In this document: positions 9,442 through 18,441 of the stretch, one piece after another
Layout: every line of letters starts with the position of its first letter
Position numbering within the stretch: position 1 is the stretch's first letter
Source: Tardiphaga sp. vice304
GTDB lineage: Bacteria; Pseudomonadota; Alphaproteobacteria; Rhizobiales; Xanthobacteraceae
Assembly (NCBI RefSeq): GCF_007018905.1
Contig: NZ_CP041402.1
Span: 5,072,001-5,136,000 of the forward strand
Direction: 5' to 3'
DNA: 64,000 nucleotides
Notes under the pieces: generated by a model
Told to the model about the DNA's origin: nothing
The model's input: the letters and a program-made list of their open reading frames with translations, nothing else
The model's database searches: none
Program-made: the position numbers and the translations under genes

Positions 9442-9497
9442 GGGGCGATCCTCTCGGTCAATCGGGCGTATCTTGATACAAGTGACGTCATCCATGT

Positions 9498-9616
9498 TGT
9501 CGTCCCCGCGAAAGCGGGGATCCATAGCCTCCGTCCTCTAAATCGGAAGACGGCGGTAAGGCTATGCGAAAACACGGCCTCGGAGGGTATGGGTCCCCGC
9601 TTTCGCGGGGACGACA
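9498..9616. repeat. Dispersed palindromic repeat, CGTCCCCGCGAAAGCGGGGA type
   Basis: The left arm 9498-9521 and the right arm 9593-9616 are near-perfect reverse complements, each with its own CCCCGCGAAAGCGGGG hairpin. The repeat lies between livH and the binding-protein gene. Transcribed, it would fold into a long stem that could attenuate or stabilise parts of the transporter transcript. Confidence 0.85.
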
Positions 9617-9662
9617 CGGCGTGTGGAGTGGCGGCGGCGCCAAACAGAGGCGCCGCGCTTTC

Positions 9663-10913
9663 TTACTTCATCGGCCAGGTCGCTTCCGCGATCGCGCCCT
9701 GCGGCGGGAACACGGTGACGAATTTGCCGCCGGTGTATTGCAGCAGCACCGGATCGGCGAAATTGTTCTGGCCCAGTTCGTCGAACTTGACCTTGGCCCA
9801 CGGCATGATGGTCTGCTCGCCCGGCATGTCGGTGGCGACCAGGGCTTCGCGGATCTTCTCGCCGTCGGTCGACTTGGCGCGGTTGATGGCGTCGGCCATC
9901 ACGATCAGGCCCATGAACTGGCGCGACGAGTAATCGTTGAAGTCCTTGCCGGACTTCTCCTTGTACATGTCGTTGATCTTGCCGACCATCGGGCGCTTGG
10001 CGGCGAGATCGAGCGAGAACGAACCGCGCGAGATGACGCCGGGGATCCTGTCGCCGACGGCGTCATACAGCGCCTTTTCGGAGAAACCGGCGTCCTGCGC
10101 CACGATGGCGTTGGCCTTGTAGCCGAGTTCGCCCATCGTCTTGATCAAGAGGATGCCGTCGGTGGTGTAGCTGGAGGGCATCAGCACGTCGGCATTGGCC
10201 GCCTTGAGCTGCTGCACTTCCGCCGTCAGCGACGGCGAGTTGGCGCGGTACTTGATGTCGGCGACGATCTTGTAGCCGCGGTCGGCGGCGAGCTTGAGCT
10301 GCGCATTGGCGGAGTCGGTGCCGAAGATGGTGTCCTCATGGAACAGCGCCAGCGTCTCGATCTTCTGGCCCTTCTTCTTCATCGCGTCGAAGAAGTCGAA
10401 CATCGCGGTCGAGAACATCTCGTCATGCGGGGCGGCGCGGAAGTAATATTTCAGGCCGCGACGATGCAGGCTCGGCGACGAGTTGTCGGCCGAGATGAAC
10501 GGGATCTGGTAGCGTTCGCAGATCTGGCTGACGGTGACAGCCACCGCGCTCTGGTAGGTGCCGACGATCGCGCAAACCTTTTCCTGGGTGATCAGGCGCT
10601 CGGCTTCGGCGCGGCCCTTCTGCGGGTCGGCCTGATGATCGGCGAATACCAGTCGCACCTTGGCGCCGCCAAGGCCGGAAAAGCCTTCGCCGCGCGCCAG
10701 CGGCAGGTCGAAATCGTAGTTCTTGTTGATGATGTCGGCGGCGGTCTCGAACGCCTTCTGGGCATCGACGCCGATCTGCGCGGAGGCACCGGACAAGGGA
10801 TAAATCACGCCGATCACGACTTCCTTGACCTGCGCGCGAGCGCGCCTTGCAAGCGGCATCAGGGTCGCTGCGGCAGCGCCGCCCAGCAATACGTTTCGGC
10901 GAGATATCGTCAT
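9663..10913 (-). CDS. ABC transporter substrate-binding protein (Peripla_BP_6, LivJ/LivK-like)
   Basis: The 416-residue protein has a twin-arginine signal (MTISRRNVLLGG followed by a hydrophobic stretch, cleavage after ARA near residue 27), suggesting Tat export of a folded protein. The mature part has the two-lobed amide-binding fold beginning EVVIGVIYPLSGASAQIGVD. The C-terminus KFVTVFPPQGAIAEATWPMK is typical of the family. It is the first gene of the transporter set, separated from livH by a palindromic repeat. This allows a higher level of binding protein than permease. The ligand is unknown. Confidence 0.92.
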   Translation of the reverse strand: MTISRRNVLLGGAAAATLMPLARRARAQVKEVVIGVIYPLSGASAQIGVDAQKAFETAADIINKNYDFDLPLARGEGFSGLGGAKVRLVFADHQADPQKGRAEAERLITQEKVCAIVGTYQSAVAVTVSQICERYQIPFISADNSSPSLHRRGLKYYFRAAPHDEMFSTAMFDFFDAMKKKGQKIETLALFHEDTIFGTDSANAQLKLAADRGYKIVADIKYRANSPSLTAEVQQLKAANADVLMPSSYTTDGILLIKTMGELGYKANAIVAQDAGFSEKALYDAVGDRIPGVISRGSFSLDLAAKRPMVGKINDMYKEKSGKDFNDYSSRQFMGLIVMADAINRAKSTDGEKIREALVATDMPGEQTIMPWAKVKFDELGQNNFADPVLLQYTGGKFVTVFPPQGAIAEATWPMK

Positions 10914-11003
10914 GTCGTGATCCTTTGTGACTGGCGGCTATCGATGAGACTAAACAAGGTTACGGTAAAGCCTGAAAGAACGGCAAGCTGCTTCTTGTAA
11001 AAC

Positions 11004-11816
11004 TTATAAAACAGCCAGGTGCTTGTTCTTGAGATCGGTAATGAGCATCACACCCGGCGCGTGCGTGATCGCGAACGGCACGCGCGCCGCCGCGATGACG
11101 CTCTGCGGGGTGACGCCGCAGGCCCAGAATACCGGAATCTCGTCGTCGTTGATGTGCACGGCATCGCCATAGTCGGGCTTGTTGATGTCGGCAATGCCGA
11201 TCGAATGCGGCAGGCCGAGATGCACCGGCGCGCCGTGCACCGCGGGAAACCGCGAGGTGATCTGCACGGCTCGGATCGCATCGCGCGGCTTCAACGGCCG
11301 CATCGACACCACCATGGGACCTGCGAACGGGCCGGCCGGCTGGCAGGCGATGTTGGTGCGGTACATCGGGACCAGCACGTCCTGTTCGATGTGGCGGATC
11401 GGCAGGTCGTCGGCCATCATCGCCTCCTCGAACGAATACGAGCAGCCGATCACGAACGACACCAGATCGTCGCGCCAGTATTTCATCACCTCCGCCGGAC
11501 GGTCGATCGCCTCGCCATCCTTCCACACGACGTATTGCGGGATGTCGGTACGGATATCGAGGTCGAGGCCGAGCGATGGGATGCGCGGATCGCCCGGATC
11601 CGACATGCCGATGATCGGGCACGGCTTCGGATTGAGCTGGCAGAAGCGGTGGAAGTCAGCGGCCTGGGATTGCGGCAGAATCACCAGATTGCCTTGGACA
11701 AAACCCGGCGCGACGCCGGCCGTGCTGCCATATTTGCCGGCGCGATAGCCGCGGCGCGCAACGGCACTCGGCAGCATCTCGGCATCCCCCGGTCGCTCTG
11801 CTGAAAAACTCGCCAT
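11004..11816 (-). CDS. Putative hydro-lyase, DUF1445 / D-glutamate cyclase-like family
   Basis: The 270-residue protein matches the DUF1445 pattern: [21 protein letters not shown] near the N-terminus, then [15 protein letters not shown]. Later come [27 protein letters not shown] and the C-terminal [14 protein letters not shown] plus [11 protein letters not shown]. Family members are annotated as hydro-lyases and one branch is a D-glutamate cyclase; the true reaction of this one is not established. It is divergent from the LysR gene and lies beside the ABC importer, so it probably belongs to the same LysR-controlled catabolic unit. Confidence 0.85.
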   Translation of the reverse strand: MASFSAERPGDAEMLPSAVARRGYRAGKYGSTAGVAPGFVQGNLVILPQSQAADFHRFCQLNPKPCPIIGMSDPGDPRIPSLGLDLDIRTDIPQYVVWKDGEAIDRPAEVMKYWRDDLVSFVIGCSYSFEEAMMADDLPIRHIEQDVLVPMYRTNIACQPAGPFAGPMVVSMRPLKPRDAIRAVQITSRFPAVHGAPVHLGLPHSIGIADINKPDYGDAVHINDDEIPVFWACGVTPQSVIAAARVPFAITHAPGVMLITDLKNKHLAVL

Positions 11817-11898
11817 CGCAGGTCCCTGCCTAATTTCGCCTCGACAGGGACTGAAACCTAGGACTAAGATAATGTCTAATCATGTTTTTTAATATCAA

Positions 11899-11919
11899 TC
11901 GATAAATCCTTGTTATCGA
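11899..11919. promoter_or_regulatory. Perfect inverted repeat, candidate LysR-type operator
   Basis: TCGATAA-N7-TTATCGA is a perfect 7-base inverted repeat with an AT-rich surround. It lies 19 bases upstream of the LysR start and about 82 bases from the divergent DUF1445 start. Position and symmetry fit the regulatory site of an autoregulated LysR-type protein. Binding is inferred. Confidence 0.6.
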
Positions 11920-11938
11920 CTAAGGACGTTGCAGCGGC

Positions 11939-12871
11939 ATGGCCGATTTCAAAGGGCTGGAAACCTTCCTCTGGGTGGTGACGCTGGGCAGCTTTCGCGG
12001 CGCCGCGCAGAAGCTGAACACCACACAGCCAGCGATCTCGCAGCGCATCGCGCAGCTCGAGCGCGAGATGGGCGTGCGGCTGCTGCAGCGCGACCGCAAG
12101 ATCGCCTCGCCGACGCCTTCCGGCCGGCAGTTGATGGTCTATGCCGAGAAGCTGATCGGCATGCGCGCGGAGATGATGGCGGCGGTCAGCGACCGCTCGG
12201 CGATGCGCGGCGTGCTGAGGCTCGGCGTCGCCGAGACCATCGTGCATACCCTGCTGTCGCGGCTGATCAAAAGCGTCAACGAGGCCTACCCCAATCTGAC
12301 GCTGGAGATCGAGGTCGACATCACCTCCAATCTGCGGACCCGGTTGCTGGCGCAGGAAATCGAGCTGGCGCTGCTGATGGGCCCGGTGAGCAGTTCGACG
12401 GTGCGCAACCGGTTGCTGTGCGACTATCCTATCGGCTTCCTCGCCAGCCCCGCGCTCGGACTGGGCGATCGGATGCTGACGGTGCAGGATCTCGCCAGGC
12501 ATCCGATCATCACCTTTCCGCGCAAGACGCAGCCCTACGAGATCGTGCGTTCGCTGTTCAACCGGCCAGAACTGCCGCCGATCCGGCTGCATGCCTCGGC
12601 CTCGCTGGCGACCGTGATCCACATGGCGATCGAAGGTCTCGGCATCGCCGTGATCCCCACCGCGATCGTCCAGAACGAGCTGGCGGACGGCCGGCTGCAG
12701 CTCCTCAATACCGATGTGGAAATGCAGCCGCTGACATTCTCGGCAAGCTGGCTGGCGTCGCCCGACACGGTCGCGATCGAACTCGTCGCCGAGCTCGCCG
12801 CACAGCTGACGCAAAAGACGTCTTTGCAGCCCAGCCCGTCGGTTGACGTCTCCGCGGCGCCGCGTCATTGA
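11939..12871 (+). CDS. LysR-family transcriptional regulator
   Basis: The 310-residue protein has a winged helix-turn-helix at residues 1-62 (FLWVVTLGSFRGAAQKLNTT, QPAISQRIAQLEREMGVRLL). A two-domain effector-binding region follows, with GVLRLGVAETIVHTLLSRLI opening the first lobe. It is divergent from the DUF1445 gene and directly upstream of the amidohydrolase and dehydrogenase genes, apparently in one transcript. Its inducer is probably the imported substrate or a breakdown product of it. Confidence 0.92.
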   Translation: MADFKGLETFLWVVTLGSFRGAAQKLNTTQPAISQRIAQLEREMGVRLLQRDRKIASPTPSGRQLMVYAEKLIGMRAEMMAAVSDRSAMRGVLRLGVAETIVHTLLSRLIKSVNEAYPNLTLEIEVDITSNLRTRLLAQEIELALLMGPVSSSTVRNRLLCDYPIGFLASPALGLGDRMLTVQDLARHPIITFPRKTQPYEIVRSLFNRPELPPIRLHASASLATVIHMAIEGLGIAVIPTAIVQNELADGRLQLLNTDVEMQPLTFSASWLASPDTVAIELVAELAAQLTQKTSLQPSPSVDVSAAPRH

Positions 12872-12909
12872 AGAATGCCTCCTCAACGCGAACTATCCAG
12901 GACATGCCC

Positions 12910-14157
12910 ATGACCAAGCTTGGCGATAATCTCAAAATCGATTCGGCGCGGCTCTGGGACACGATTGGCGAGACGGCGAAATTCGGCGCGACCGCGAAAG
13001 GCGGCGTGCGACGGCTGACGCTGAGTGCCGAGGACAAGCAAGTCCGCGACTGGTTTCGCACCGCCTGCGAGACGGCCGGGCTCGACGTGCATATCGATGC
13101 GCTGGGCTCGATGTTCGGCCTGCGTAAGGGACGCGACATGTCGAAGGCGCCGATCGGGATCGGCTCGCATCTCGACACCCAGCCGACCGGCGGCAAGTTC
13201 GACGGCATTCTCGGCACGCTGGGCGCGCTCGAAGTGATCCGCACGTTGAACGATGCCGGCATCGAGACCGAGCTGCCGATCTGCATCGCCAACTGGACCA
13301 ATGAAGAAGGCTCGCGCTTTGCACCGGCGATGATGGGCTCGGCGGCCTATGTCGGCGACTTCACCACCGATGACATCCTTTCCCGCAAGGACATCGCCGG
13401 CGTCAGCGTCGGCGAGGCGCTGGACCAGATCGGCTACCGCGGCGACGTGCCCGTCGGCACGCAGAAATTCTCCGGCTTCGTCGAACTGCATATCGAGCAG
13501 GGCCCTATCCTGGAGGCCGAAGGCAAGACCATCGGCGTGGTCGATTCCGGCCAGGGCGTGCTGTGGTTCGACGGCAAGATCACCGGCTTCGAAAGCCATG
13601 CTGGCTCGACCCCGATGCCGCTGCGCCGCGACGCGCTGGCGACCTTGTCCGAGATCGTGCTGGCGACCGAACGGGTGGTCAGCAATATCGGCGCGCTGGG
13701 CACCATCGGCGAGGCGGTGATCGCCAACGCGTCGCGCAATGTGATCCCCGGCGAGATCGCCTTCACGATGGACCTGCGCAGCGTCGATGACGGCAAGCTG
13801 GAAGCCATCGAGCGTGGCGTGCGCGACGCCATCAAGGAGATCGCCGCGCATCGCAAGGTCGAGGTGACCTTCGACAAGGTCTGGCACAAGCCGCCGACGC
13901 ATTTCAACAAGGACTACATCGCCGCGGTCGAGCACGCCGCCGAGACGCTGGGCTATTCGCATCGCCGCATCACCTCCGGCGCGGGACACGATGCCTGCAA
14001 CCTCAACACGGTGATGCCGGTATCGATGGTATTCGTGCCGTGCAAGGACGGCATCAGCCACAACGAGCTGGAATCCTCCACCCAGGACGACTGCGCGGCG
14101 GGCGCCAACGTGCTGCTGCACACGGTATTGGCGCTGACCGGCGTCGCGTCGAAGTAA
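12910..14157 (+). CDS. M20-family amidohydrolase (N-carbamoyl-L-amino-acid hydrolase / allantoate amidohydrolase-like)
   Basis: The protein has about 415 residues. Metal-binding motifs of the hydantoinase/carbamoylase family are visible: IGSHLDTQPTGGKFDGILG, WTNEEGSRFAPAMMGS and ELHIEQGPILE. Later come GFESHAGSTPMPLRRD and the C-terminal SGAGHDACNLN. The ATG at 12910 is chosen because AGGAC ends 6 bases before it; the ATG at 12904 would abut that site. It probably hydrolyses an N-carbamoyl or related amide bond of the imported compound. It lies between LysR and the dehydrogenase gene, 14 bases before the latter. Confidence 0.9.
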   Translation: MTKLGDNLKIDSARLWDTIGETAKFGATAKGGVRRLTLSAEDKQVRDWFRTACETAGLDVHIDALGSMFGLRKGRDMSKAPIGIGSHLDTQPTGGKFDGILGTLGALEVIRTLNDAGIETELPICIANWTNEEGSRFAPAMMGSAAYVGDFTTDDILSRKDIAGVSVGEALDQIGYRGDVPVGTQKFSGFVELHIEQGPILEAEGKTIGVVDSGQGVLWFDGKITGFESHAGSTPMPLRRDALATLSEIVLATERVVSNIGALGTIGEAVIANASRNVIPGEIAFTMDLRSVDDGKLEAIERGVRDAIKEIAAHRKVEVTFDKVWHKPPTHFNKDYIAAVEHAAETLGYSHRRITSGAGHDACNLNTVMPVSMVFVPCKDGISHNELESSTQDDCAAGANVLLHTVLALTGVASK

Positions 14158-14171
14158 GGAAGGGGCATCTC

Positions 14172-15080
14172 ATGCGCGCCGTATTCGTCGATGCCAGCGA
14201 AGAGCTGGCGCTCATCATGGAACGCCTGAAAGAGAGCGGCGACATCGCGGTGAAGATCCATCGCGATGCCGACATCACGCCGGCGGAGCTGCCGCAAGTG
14301 CTCGACGGCGCCGAGATCGCCATCGTCGACCACACCTATCTGCCGACCGAGATTGCAAAGCAGTGCCCTAAACTCAAGCACGTCGTGTTTCTCGGTACCG
14401 GCGCGCGCAGCTACATGCATATCGAGGAGCTCGCCGGGCTCGGCATCGAGGTGCACCTGATCCGCGGCTATGGCGACACCGCGGTGGCCGAATGCGCCAT
14501 CGCGCTGATGTGGGCGGGTGCGCGGGGCCTCGCCGAAATGGACCGCGAGATGCGCGCCGGCAACTGGCTGCGCGACGAGGGCATGGAGCTGACCGGCAAG
14601 ACCATCGGCCTGCTCGGCTTCGGCGGCATTGCCGCAGAGGCCGCCCGCATCGCGCATGGATCGGGCATGAAGGTACTGGCCTGGAACAGGACGCCAAAGA
14701 CCCATCCCGGGGTCACCTTCGTCGACCTCGACACGCTGCTTGGACAGAGCCACGTGCTCTCGATCCATCTGCTGCTCAACGATGACACCCGCGGCTTCCT
14801 GTCCCGCGAACGCATCGCGCAGATGAGACCGGGCGCGATCCTGGTTAACACCGCGCGGGGCGCGGTGGTGGACGAAGCCGCGATGGTCGATGCGCTCAGA
14901 TCCGGCCATCTGCGCCATGCCGGCCTCGACGTGTTCGACATCGAACCGCTGCCGGCGGGCCATGTGCTGACGACGCTGCCGAACGTGACGCTGTCGGCGC
15001 ATTCCGCCTTCCGCACGCCGGAAGCCAGCGACAATCTGATCGCCGCGGCGTGGGCGCATTGCCGACGGATTGCGGGGTAA
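14172..15080 (+). CDS. D-2-hydroxyacid dehydrogenase (NAD-binding)
   Basis: The 302-residue enzyme has the Rossmann motif TIGLLGFGGIAAEAARIAHG and the conserved Arg segment GAILVNTARGAVVDEAAMVD. The catalytic His lies in NVTLSAHSAFRTPEA. AAGGAAGGGG precedes the ATG at 14172. It follows the amidohydrolase closely and may reduce or oxidise an alpha-keto/hydroxy acid released by the pathway. Substrate and direction are unknown. Confidence 0.88.
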   Translation: MRAVFVDASEELALIMERLKESGDIAVKIHRDADITPAELPQVLDGAEIAIVDHTYLPTEIAKQCPKLKHVVFLGTGARSYMHIEELAGLGIEVHLIRGYGDTAVAECAIALMWAGARGLAEMDREMRAGNWLRDEGMELTGKTIGLLGFGGIAAEAARIAHGSGMKVLAWNRTPKTHPGVTFVDLDTLLGQSHVLSIHLLLNDDTRGFLSRERIAQMRPGAILVNTARGAVVDEAAMVDALRSGHLRHAGLDVFDIEPLPAGHVLTTLPNVTLSAHSAFRTPEASDNLIAAAWAHCRRIAG

Positions 15081-15107
15081 TTCTATAGTTGCGCGACGAT
15101 GCCAATG

Positions 15108-15252
15108 GTCCCCCTCCCCCTTTCGGGGAGGGTCGGCCGAATGAGCGATGATGCGATAGCATCATCGGGAGTGGAGGCCGGGGTGGGGGTGCCACGGGCG
15201 ACAGAGTTTGTGGCTCCCCCCTCCCCGACCCTCCCCCGCAAGGGGGGAGGGA
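15108..15252. repeat. Dispersed palindromic repeat, CCCTCCCCCTTTCGGGGAGGG type
   Basis: The arms CCCCTCCCCCTTTCGGGGAGGGTCGG and CCGACCCTCCCCCGCAAGGGGGGAGGG flank an internal hairpin (GATGATGCGATAGCATCATC). The repeat sits between two convergent genes, the hydroxyacid dehydrogenase and the tartrate-type dehydrogenase, and may end both transcripts. Confidence 0.82.
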
Positions 15253-15299
15253 GCACTTCGCCTGCGCTACTTAATAGGACGCGGGAGCGACCTGACGGC

Positions 15300-16376
15300 C
15301 TACTCCACCATTTCCGCAACAGCCTTGCCGCACGCGCCCGTGTCGGCCTGGCCGCCGAGATCCCGCGTGCGCAGCGTGCGTTCGCCGAGGGTACGCTCGA
15401 TCGCTTTGACGATCGAATCCGACGCGGCCTTCTCGCCGAGATGCTCCAGCATCATCGCGCCGGACCAGATCATGCCGATCGGATTGGCGATGCCCATCCC
15501 GGCGATATCCGGCGCCGAGCCGTGCACGGGTTCGAACACCGACGGAAAATCGCCGGCCGGATTAATGTTGCCGGACGGCGCGATGCCGATCGTGCCGGTG
15601 CAGGCGGGACCCAGATCCGACAAAATATCGCCGAACAGGTTGGAGCCGACCACGACGTCGAACTTGTCGGGATTCAGCACGAAATGTGCGGTGAGAATAT
15701 CGATGTGGAACTTGTCCCAGCGCACGTCCGGATAGGCCTTGGCCATCTCCTCCACGCGCTCGTCCCAATACGGCATGGTGATCGAGATGCCGTTGGACTT
15801 GGTCGCCGAGGTGAGATGTTTCTTCGGCCGCGACTGCGCGAGGTCGAAGGCATATTTCAGGATGCGATCGACGCCTATGCGCGTCATCACCGTCTGCTGG
15901 GTGACGAATTCGCGGTCGGTGCCGGGGAACATGCGACCGCCGACCGACGAATATTCGCCTTCGGTGTTCTCACGCACGACCCAGAAATCGATGTCGCCGG
16001 GATTGCGACCGACCAGCGGGCTCGGCACGCCCGGCATCAGGCGCACCGGGCGCAGATTGACGTATTGGTCGAACTCGCGACGGAACTTGATCAGCGAGCC
16101 CCACAGCGAGATGTGATCCGGAATCTTGGCCGGCAGGCCGACGGCGCCGAAATAGATCGCGTCATGGGTGCCGATCTGGTCCTTCCAGTCGTCCGGCATC
16201 ATCTGGCCGTGCTTGGCGTAATAATCGTAAGATGAGAAGTCGTAATGATCGAAATGCAGCTTGATGCGGTGCGCCTTGGCGGCGGCTTCCAGCACGCGCA
16301 GGCCCTCGGGCATCACTTCCTTGCCGATGCCGTCACCGGGGATGACAGCGATGCGGTATTCTTTCTGGGTGCTCAC
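15300..16376 (-). CDS. Tartrate dehydrogenase / D-malate dehydrogenase (decarboxylating)
   Basis: The 358-residue protein belongs to the isocitrate/isopropylmalate dehydrogenase family: IAVIPGDGIGKEVMPEGLRV at the start, the substrate loop NLRPVRLMPG, and FWVVRENTEGEYSSVGGR. Metal-binding VVGSNLFGDILSDLG and the NAD region FEPVHGSAPDIAGMGIANP follow. The GTG at 16376 is chosen because AAGGA lies 7 bases upstream. Relatives (TtuC, DmlA) act on tartrate, D-malate or related acids. The preferred substrate is not resolved. Confidence 0.88.
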   Translation of the reverse strand: MSTQKEYRIAVIPGDGIGKEVMPEGLRVLEAAAKAHRIKLHFDHYDFSSYDYYAKHGQMMPDDWKDQIGTHDAIYFGAVGLPAKIPDHISLWGSLIKFRREFDQYVNLRPVRLMPGVPSPLVGRNPGDIDFWVVRENTEGEYSSVGGRMFPGTDREFVTQQTVMTRIGVDRILKYAFDLAQSRPKKHLTSATKSNGISITMPYWDERVEEMAKAYPDVRWDKFHIDILTAHFVLNPDKFDVVVGSNLFGDILSDLGPACTGTIGIAPSGNINPAGDFPSVFEPVHGSAPDIAGMGIANPIGMIWSGAMMLEHLGEKAASDSIVKAIERTLGERTLRTRDLGGQADTGACGKAVAEMVE

Positions 16377-16489
16377 TTCAGGTTCCTTCGCGTCAGAAAA
16401 ACTGAAGCGAGCTGTGGACCAAACCGGCCCCGCGATCAACGCTGCAGTGCAATGTTGACCGCTTTTGCCGCACCGGCCTAACTCGGATC

Positions 16490-16570
16490 GTAGCCCGGAT
16501 GGAGCGAAGCGGAATCCGGGATCAAACATCGACGACAGCCCCGGATTCCGCTTCGCTCCATCCGGGCTAC
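16490..16570. repeat. Dispersed palindromic repeat, GTAGCCCGGAT type
   Basis: A 30-base left arm starting GTAGCCCGGATGGAGCGAAG is mirrored by a right arm ending CATCCGGGCTAC. It lies between the divergent tartrate-type dehydrogenase and SDR genes, ending 12 bases before the SDR start, so it is probably in the SDR leader. Confidence 0.88.
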
Positions 16571-16581
16571 AGGAAAATCGA

Positions 16582-17358
16582 ATGGACCTTCATCTGCACG
16601 GCAAGCGCGTTCTGATCACCGGTGCGTCAAAAGGCATCGGCGCCGCCGCGGCCGAGGCTTTTGCCGCCGAGGGCGCGCATCTGCATCTGGCCGCGCGCAA
16701 CGTCGCGCTGCTGGAGGCGTTGGGCGACCGGCTGCGCGCCAGGCACCAGATCGACGTCACCATCCATCCGGTCGACTTGCGCCAGCCCAACCAGCTCGCA
16801 GCGCTGGCAGAGGCCGCCGACGAAATCGACATCCTGGTCAACAATGCCGGCGACATCCCCGGCGGTTCGCTCGAGAAAATCGACGAACCGACCTGGCGCC
16901 ACGCCTGGGACCTGAAGGTATTCGGCTTCATCAATTTGACGCGGCTGGTCTATGCAAGGATGAAGGCGCAGGGGCACGGCGTCATCATCAACGACATCGG
17001 CGCCGCCGGTGAGAAATTCGACGCCAACTATATCTGCGGCAGCGCCGGCAACGCCGCGCTGATGGCCTTCACCCGCGCTCTCGGCGGCAAGAGCCTGAAG
17101 GACAATATTCGCGTCGTCGGCATCAATCCGGGCCCGGTCGAGACCGAGCGCCACATTACGCTGATGAAGACCCGCGCCAAGGCGCAGTTCGGCGACGACA
17201 ACCGGTTTCGCGAATTGCAGTCCGGCCTGCCGCTCGGCCGGGCCGCGCATCCTGCCGAGATCGCCGACCTGATGACGTTCCTCGCGTCGGACCGCGCGGG
17301 ATATACGTCCGGCGTGATCTACACGGTGGACGGCGGGCTGAGCGCGGGGTGGGTGTAG
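16582..17358 (+). CDS. Short-chain dehydrogenase/reductase family protein with altered active site
   Basis: The 258-residue protein has the cofactor motif LITGASKGIGAAAAEAFAAE (about 11-30) and NNAGDIPGGS. The C-terminal FLASDRAGYTSGVIYTVDGG is also normal. The catalytic YxxxK is replaced: the matching segment is NYICGSAGNAALMAFTRALG, with Ser where Lys is expected, and the usual catalytic Ser region reads INDIGAAGE. It may therefore be a distinct SDR subgroup with different chemistry. The ATG at 16582 follows a palindromic repeat. Confidence 0.85.
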   Translation: MDLHLHGKRVLITGASKGIGAAAAEAFAAEGAHLHLAARNVALLEALGDRLRARHQIDVTIHPVDLRQPNQLAALAEAADEIDILVNNAGDIPGGSLEKIDEPTWRHAWDLKVFGFINLTRLVYARMKAQGHGVIINDIGAAGEKFDANYICGSAGNAALMAFTRALGGKSLKDNIRVVGINPGPVETERHITLMKTRAKAQFGDDNRFRELQSGLPLGRAAHPAEIADLMTFLASDRAGYTSGVIYTVDGGLSAGWV

Positions 17359-17380
17359 GGCTGCGAGGTACTTGCAGCCC

Positions 17381-17473
17381 GTCATTGCGAGGAGCACTTG
17401 CGACGAAGCAATCCAGTTCTTCCCGATCTCGTGGCTCTCTGGATTGCTTCGTCGCTTCGCTCCTCGCAATGAC
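17381..17473. repeat. Dispersed palindromic repeat, GTCATTGCGAGGAGC type
   Basis: GTCATTGCGAGGAGC...GCAATCCAG is mirrored by CTGGATTGCTTCGTCGC...GCTCCTCGCAATGAC. It lies between the convergent SDR and alpha/beta-hydrolase genes. The same family occurs at 19923, 23590 and 27783. Confidence 0.9.
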
Positions 17474-17482
17474 GACGGAGCG

Positions 17483-18328
17483 CTAGATCCGCTCCACCAT
17501 CTGCTTGATCAGCGTGGTGATGCGGCCAGTCGGCGATTCCAGTTGCTCCATCACGGTGAAATGGTTGGCGCCGGGAATTTCCTCGTAGCTGACCGGCAGG
17601 CCGTGCTGCGCGCGGAACGCGGCGAGATCCGCGCTCTGCTGGCGAAGAATCGGCAATTCGCCGCCGCCGACCACGATCGACAGCGGCGCCGCGGGGCCGC
17701 CGTCCTGCATCAGCGGCGATTGGCGCTGCGCCATCGCCTCGTCGAGCTGCAGCTTCTCGTTGAGATAGGAATGCCGGATCGGCTCCAGGTCGTAGATCCC
17801 GGAGATCGCGACGCCGCCCTTGATTGCCGGATGATTGAGCGTGGTGGCGGTGAGATGACCGCCGGCCGACCAGCCGGAGACCACGATGCGCTGGGGGTCG
17901 CCGCCCAGCGCCGGCAATTGCTCGACCAGCGCATCGACGCTGGCGTGCAGTTCGGCGACGATCTGGTCGAGCGAGGCCTCAGGCGCCAGCGTGTAACCGA
18001 CCACCGCGACGTTGATGCCATGCGCCATCGGGCCGGCCGCAAAGCAGGTGAAGAAGTCCTTGGAGCGCATCTGCCAGTAGCCGCCGTGGATCAGCAGCAG
18101 GGTCGGCCCGCCCTCGGCGGCCTTCATGAAATCGAATTTGTTGCGCTCGGCGGGACCGTAGGAGAGGTCGAGATGCGCGGGGTATTTCGCTTTCATCGTC
18201 TCGGAGCGCTTCACCCAACCGGCGGAGATCTCGGAACTGTTGGAAACGGCCAGGCCGTTGTTGAGCCCGGCATCGAGCTGCTCACGGCTCATCGCGCGCC
18301 AGTCTGTTTCGCCGAAAGGCTTACCCAT
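17483..18328 (-). CDS. Alpha/beta hydrolase, kynurenine formamidase-like
   Basis: The 281-residue protein has the HGGYW oxyanion motif (LLLIHGGYWQMRSKDF). The nucleophile elbow is GWSAGG and a C-terminal His is in GANHFTVME. This layout is typical of arylformamidase-like esterases. The ATG at 18328 (MGKPFGETDW) is preferred over a longer repeat-like extension. It is divergent from the amidase gene. A role in opening an amide or ester of an aromatic or heterocyclic compound is plausible; the substrate is not known. Confidence 0.83.
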   Translation of the reverse strand: MGKPFGETDWRAMSREQLDAGLNNGLAVSNSSEISAGWVKRSETMKAKYPAHLDLSYGPAERNKFDFMKAAEGGPTLLLIHGGYWQMRSKDFFTCFAAGPMAHGINVAVVGYTLAPEASLDQIVAELHASVDALVEQLPALGGDPQRIVVSGWSAGGHLTATTLNHPAIKGGVAISGIYDLEPIRHSYLNEKLQLDEAMAQRQSPLMQDGGPAAPLSIVVGGGELPILRQQSADLAAFRAQHGLPVSYEEIPGANHFTVMEQLESPTGRITTLIKQMVERI

Positions 18329-18441
18329 GGTTGCATCCCCGCTATGCGGGCGACAGCCCGCGATTCCACAAATCCGCAAAATGGTCTACACGGCTATTTC
18401 GTCGGGATCGACAACAATGCGGCAACGAACTGGAGACGTGC

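Noticed and set aside
9441..9525. A longer livH start at 9525
   Set aside because: The added residues come from a palindromic repeat (MDPRFRGDD type), and a ribosome site lies before the TTG at 9441.
9498..9616. A possible CRISPR or mobile-element end because of repeated palindromes
   Set aside because: There are only two arms, no regular spacers and no cas or transposase genes. It is a single dispersed palindrome.
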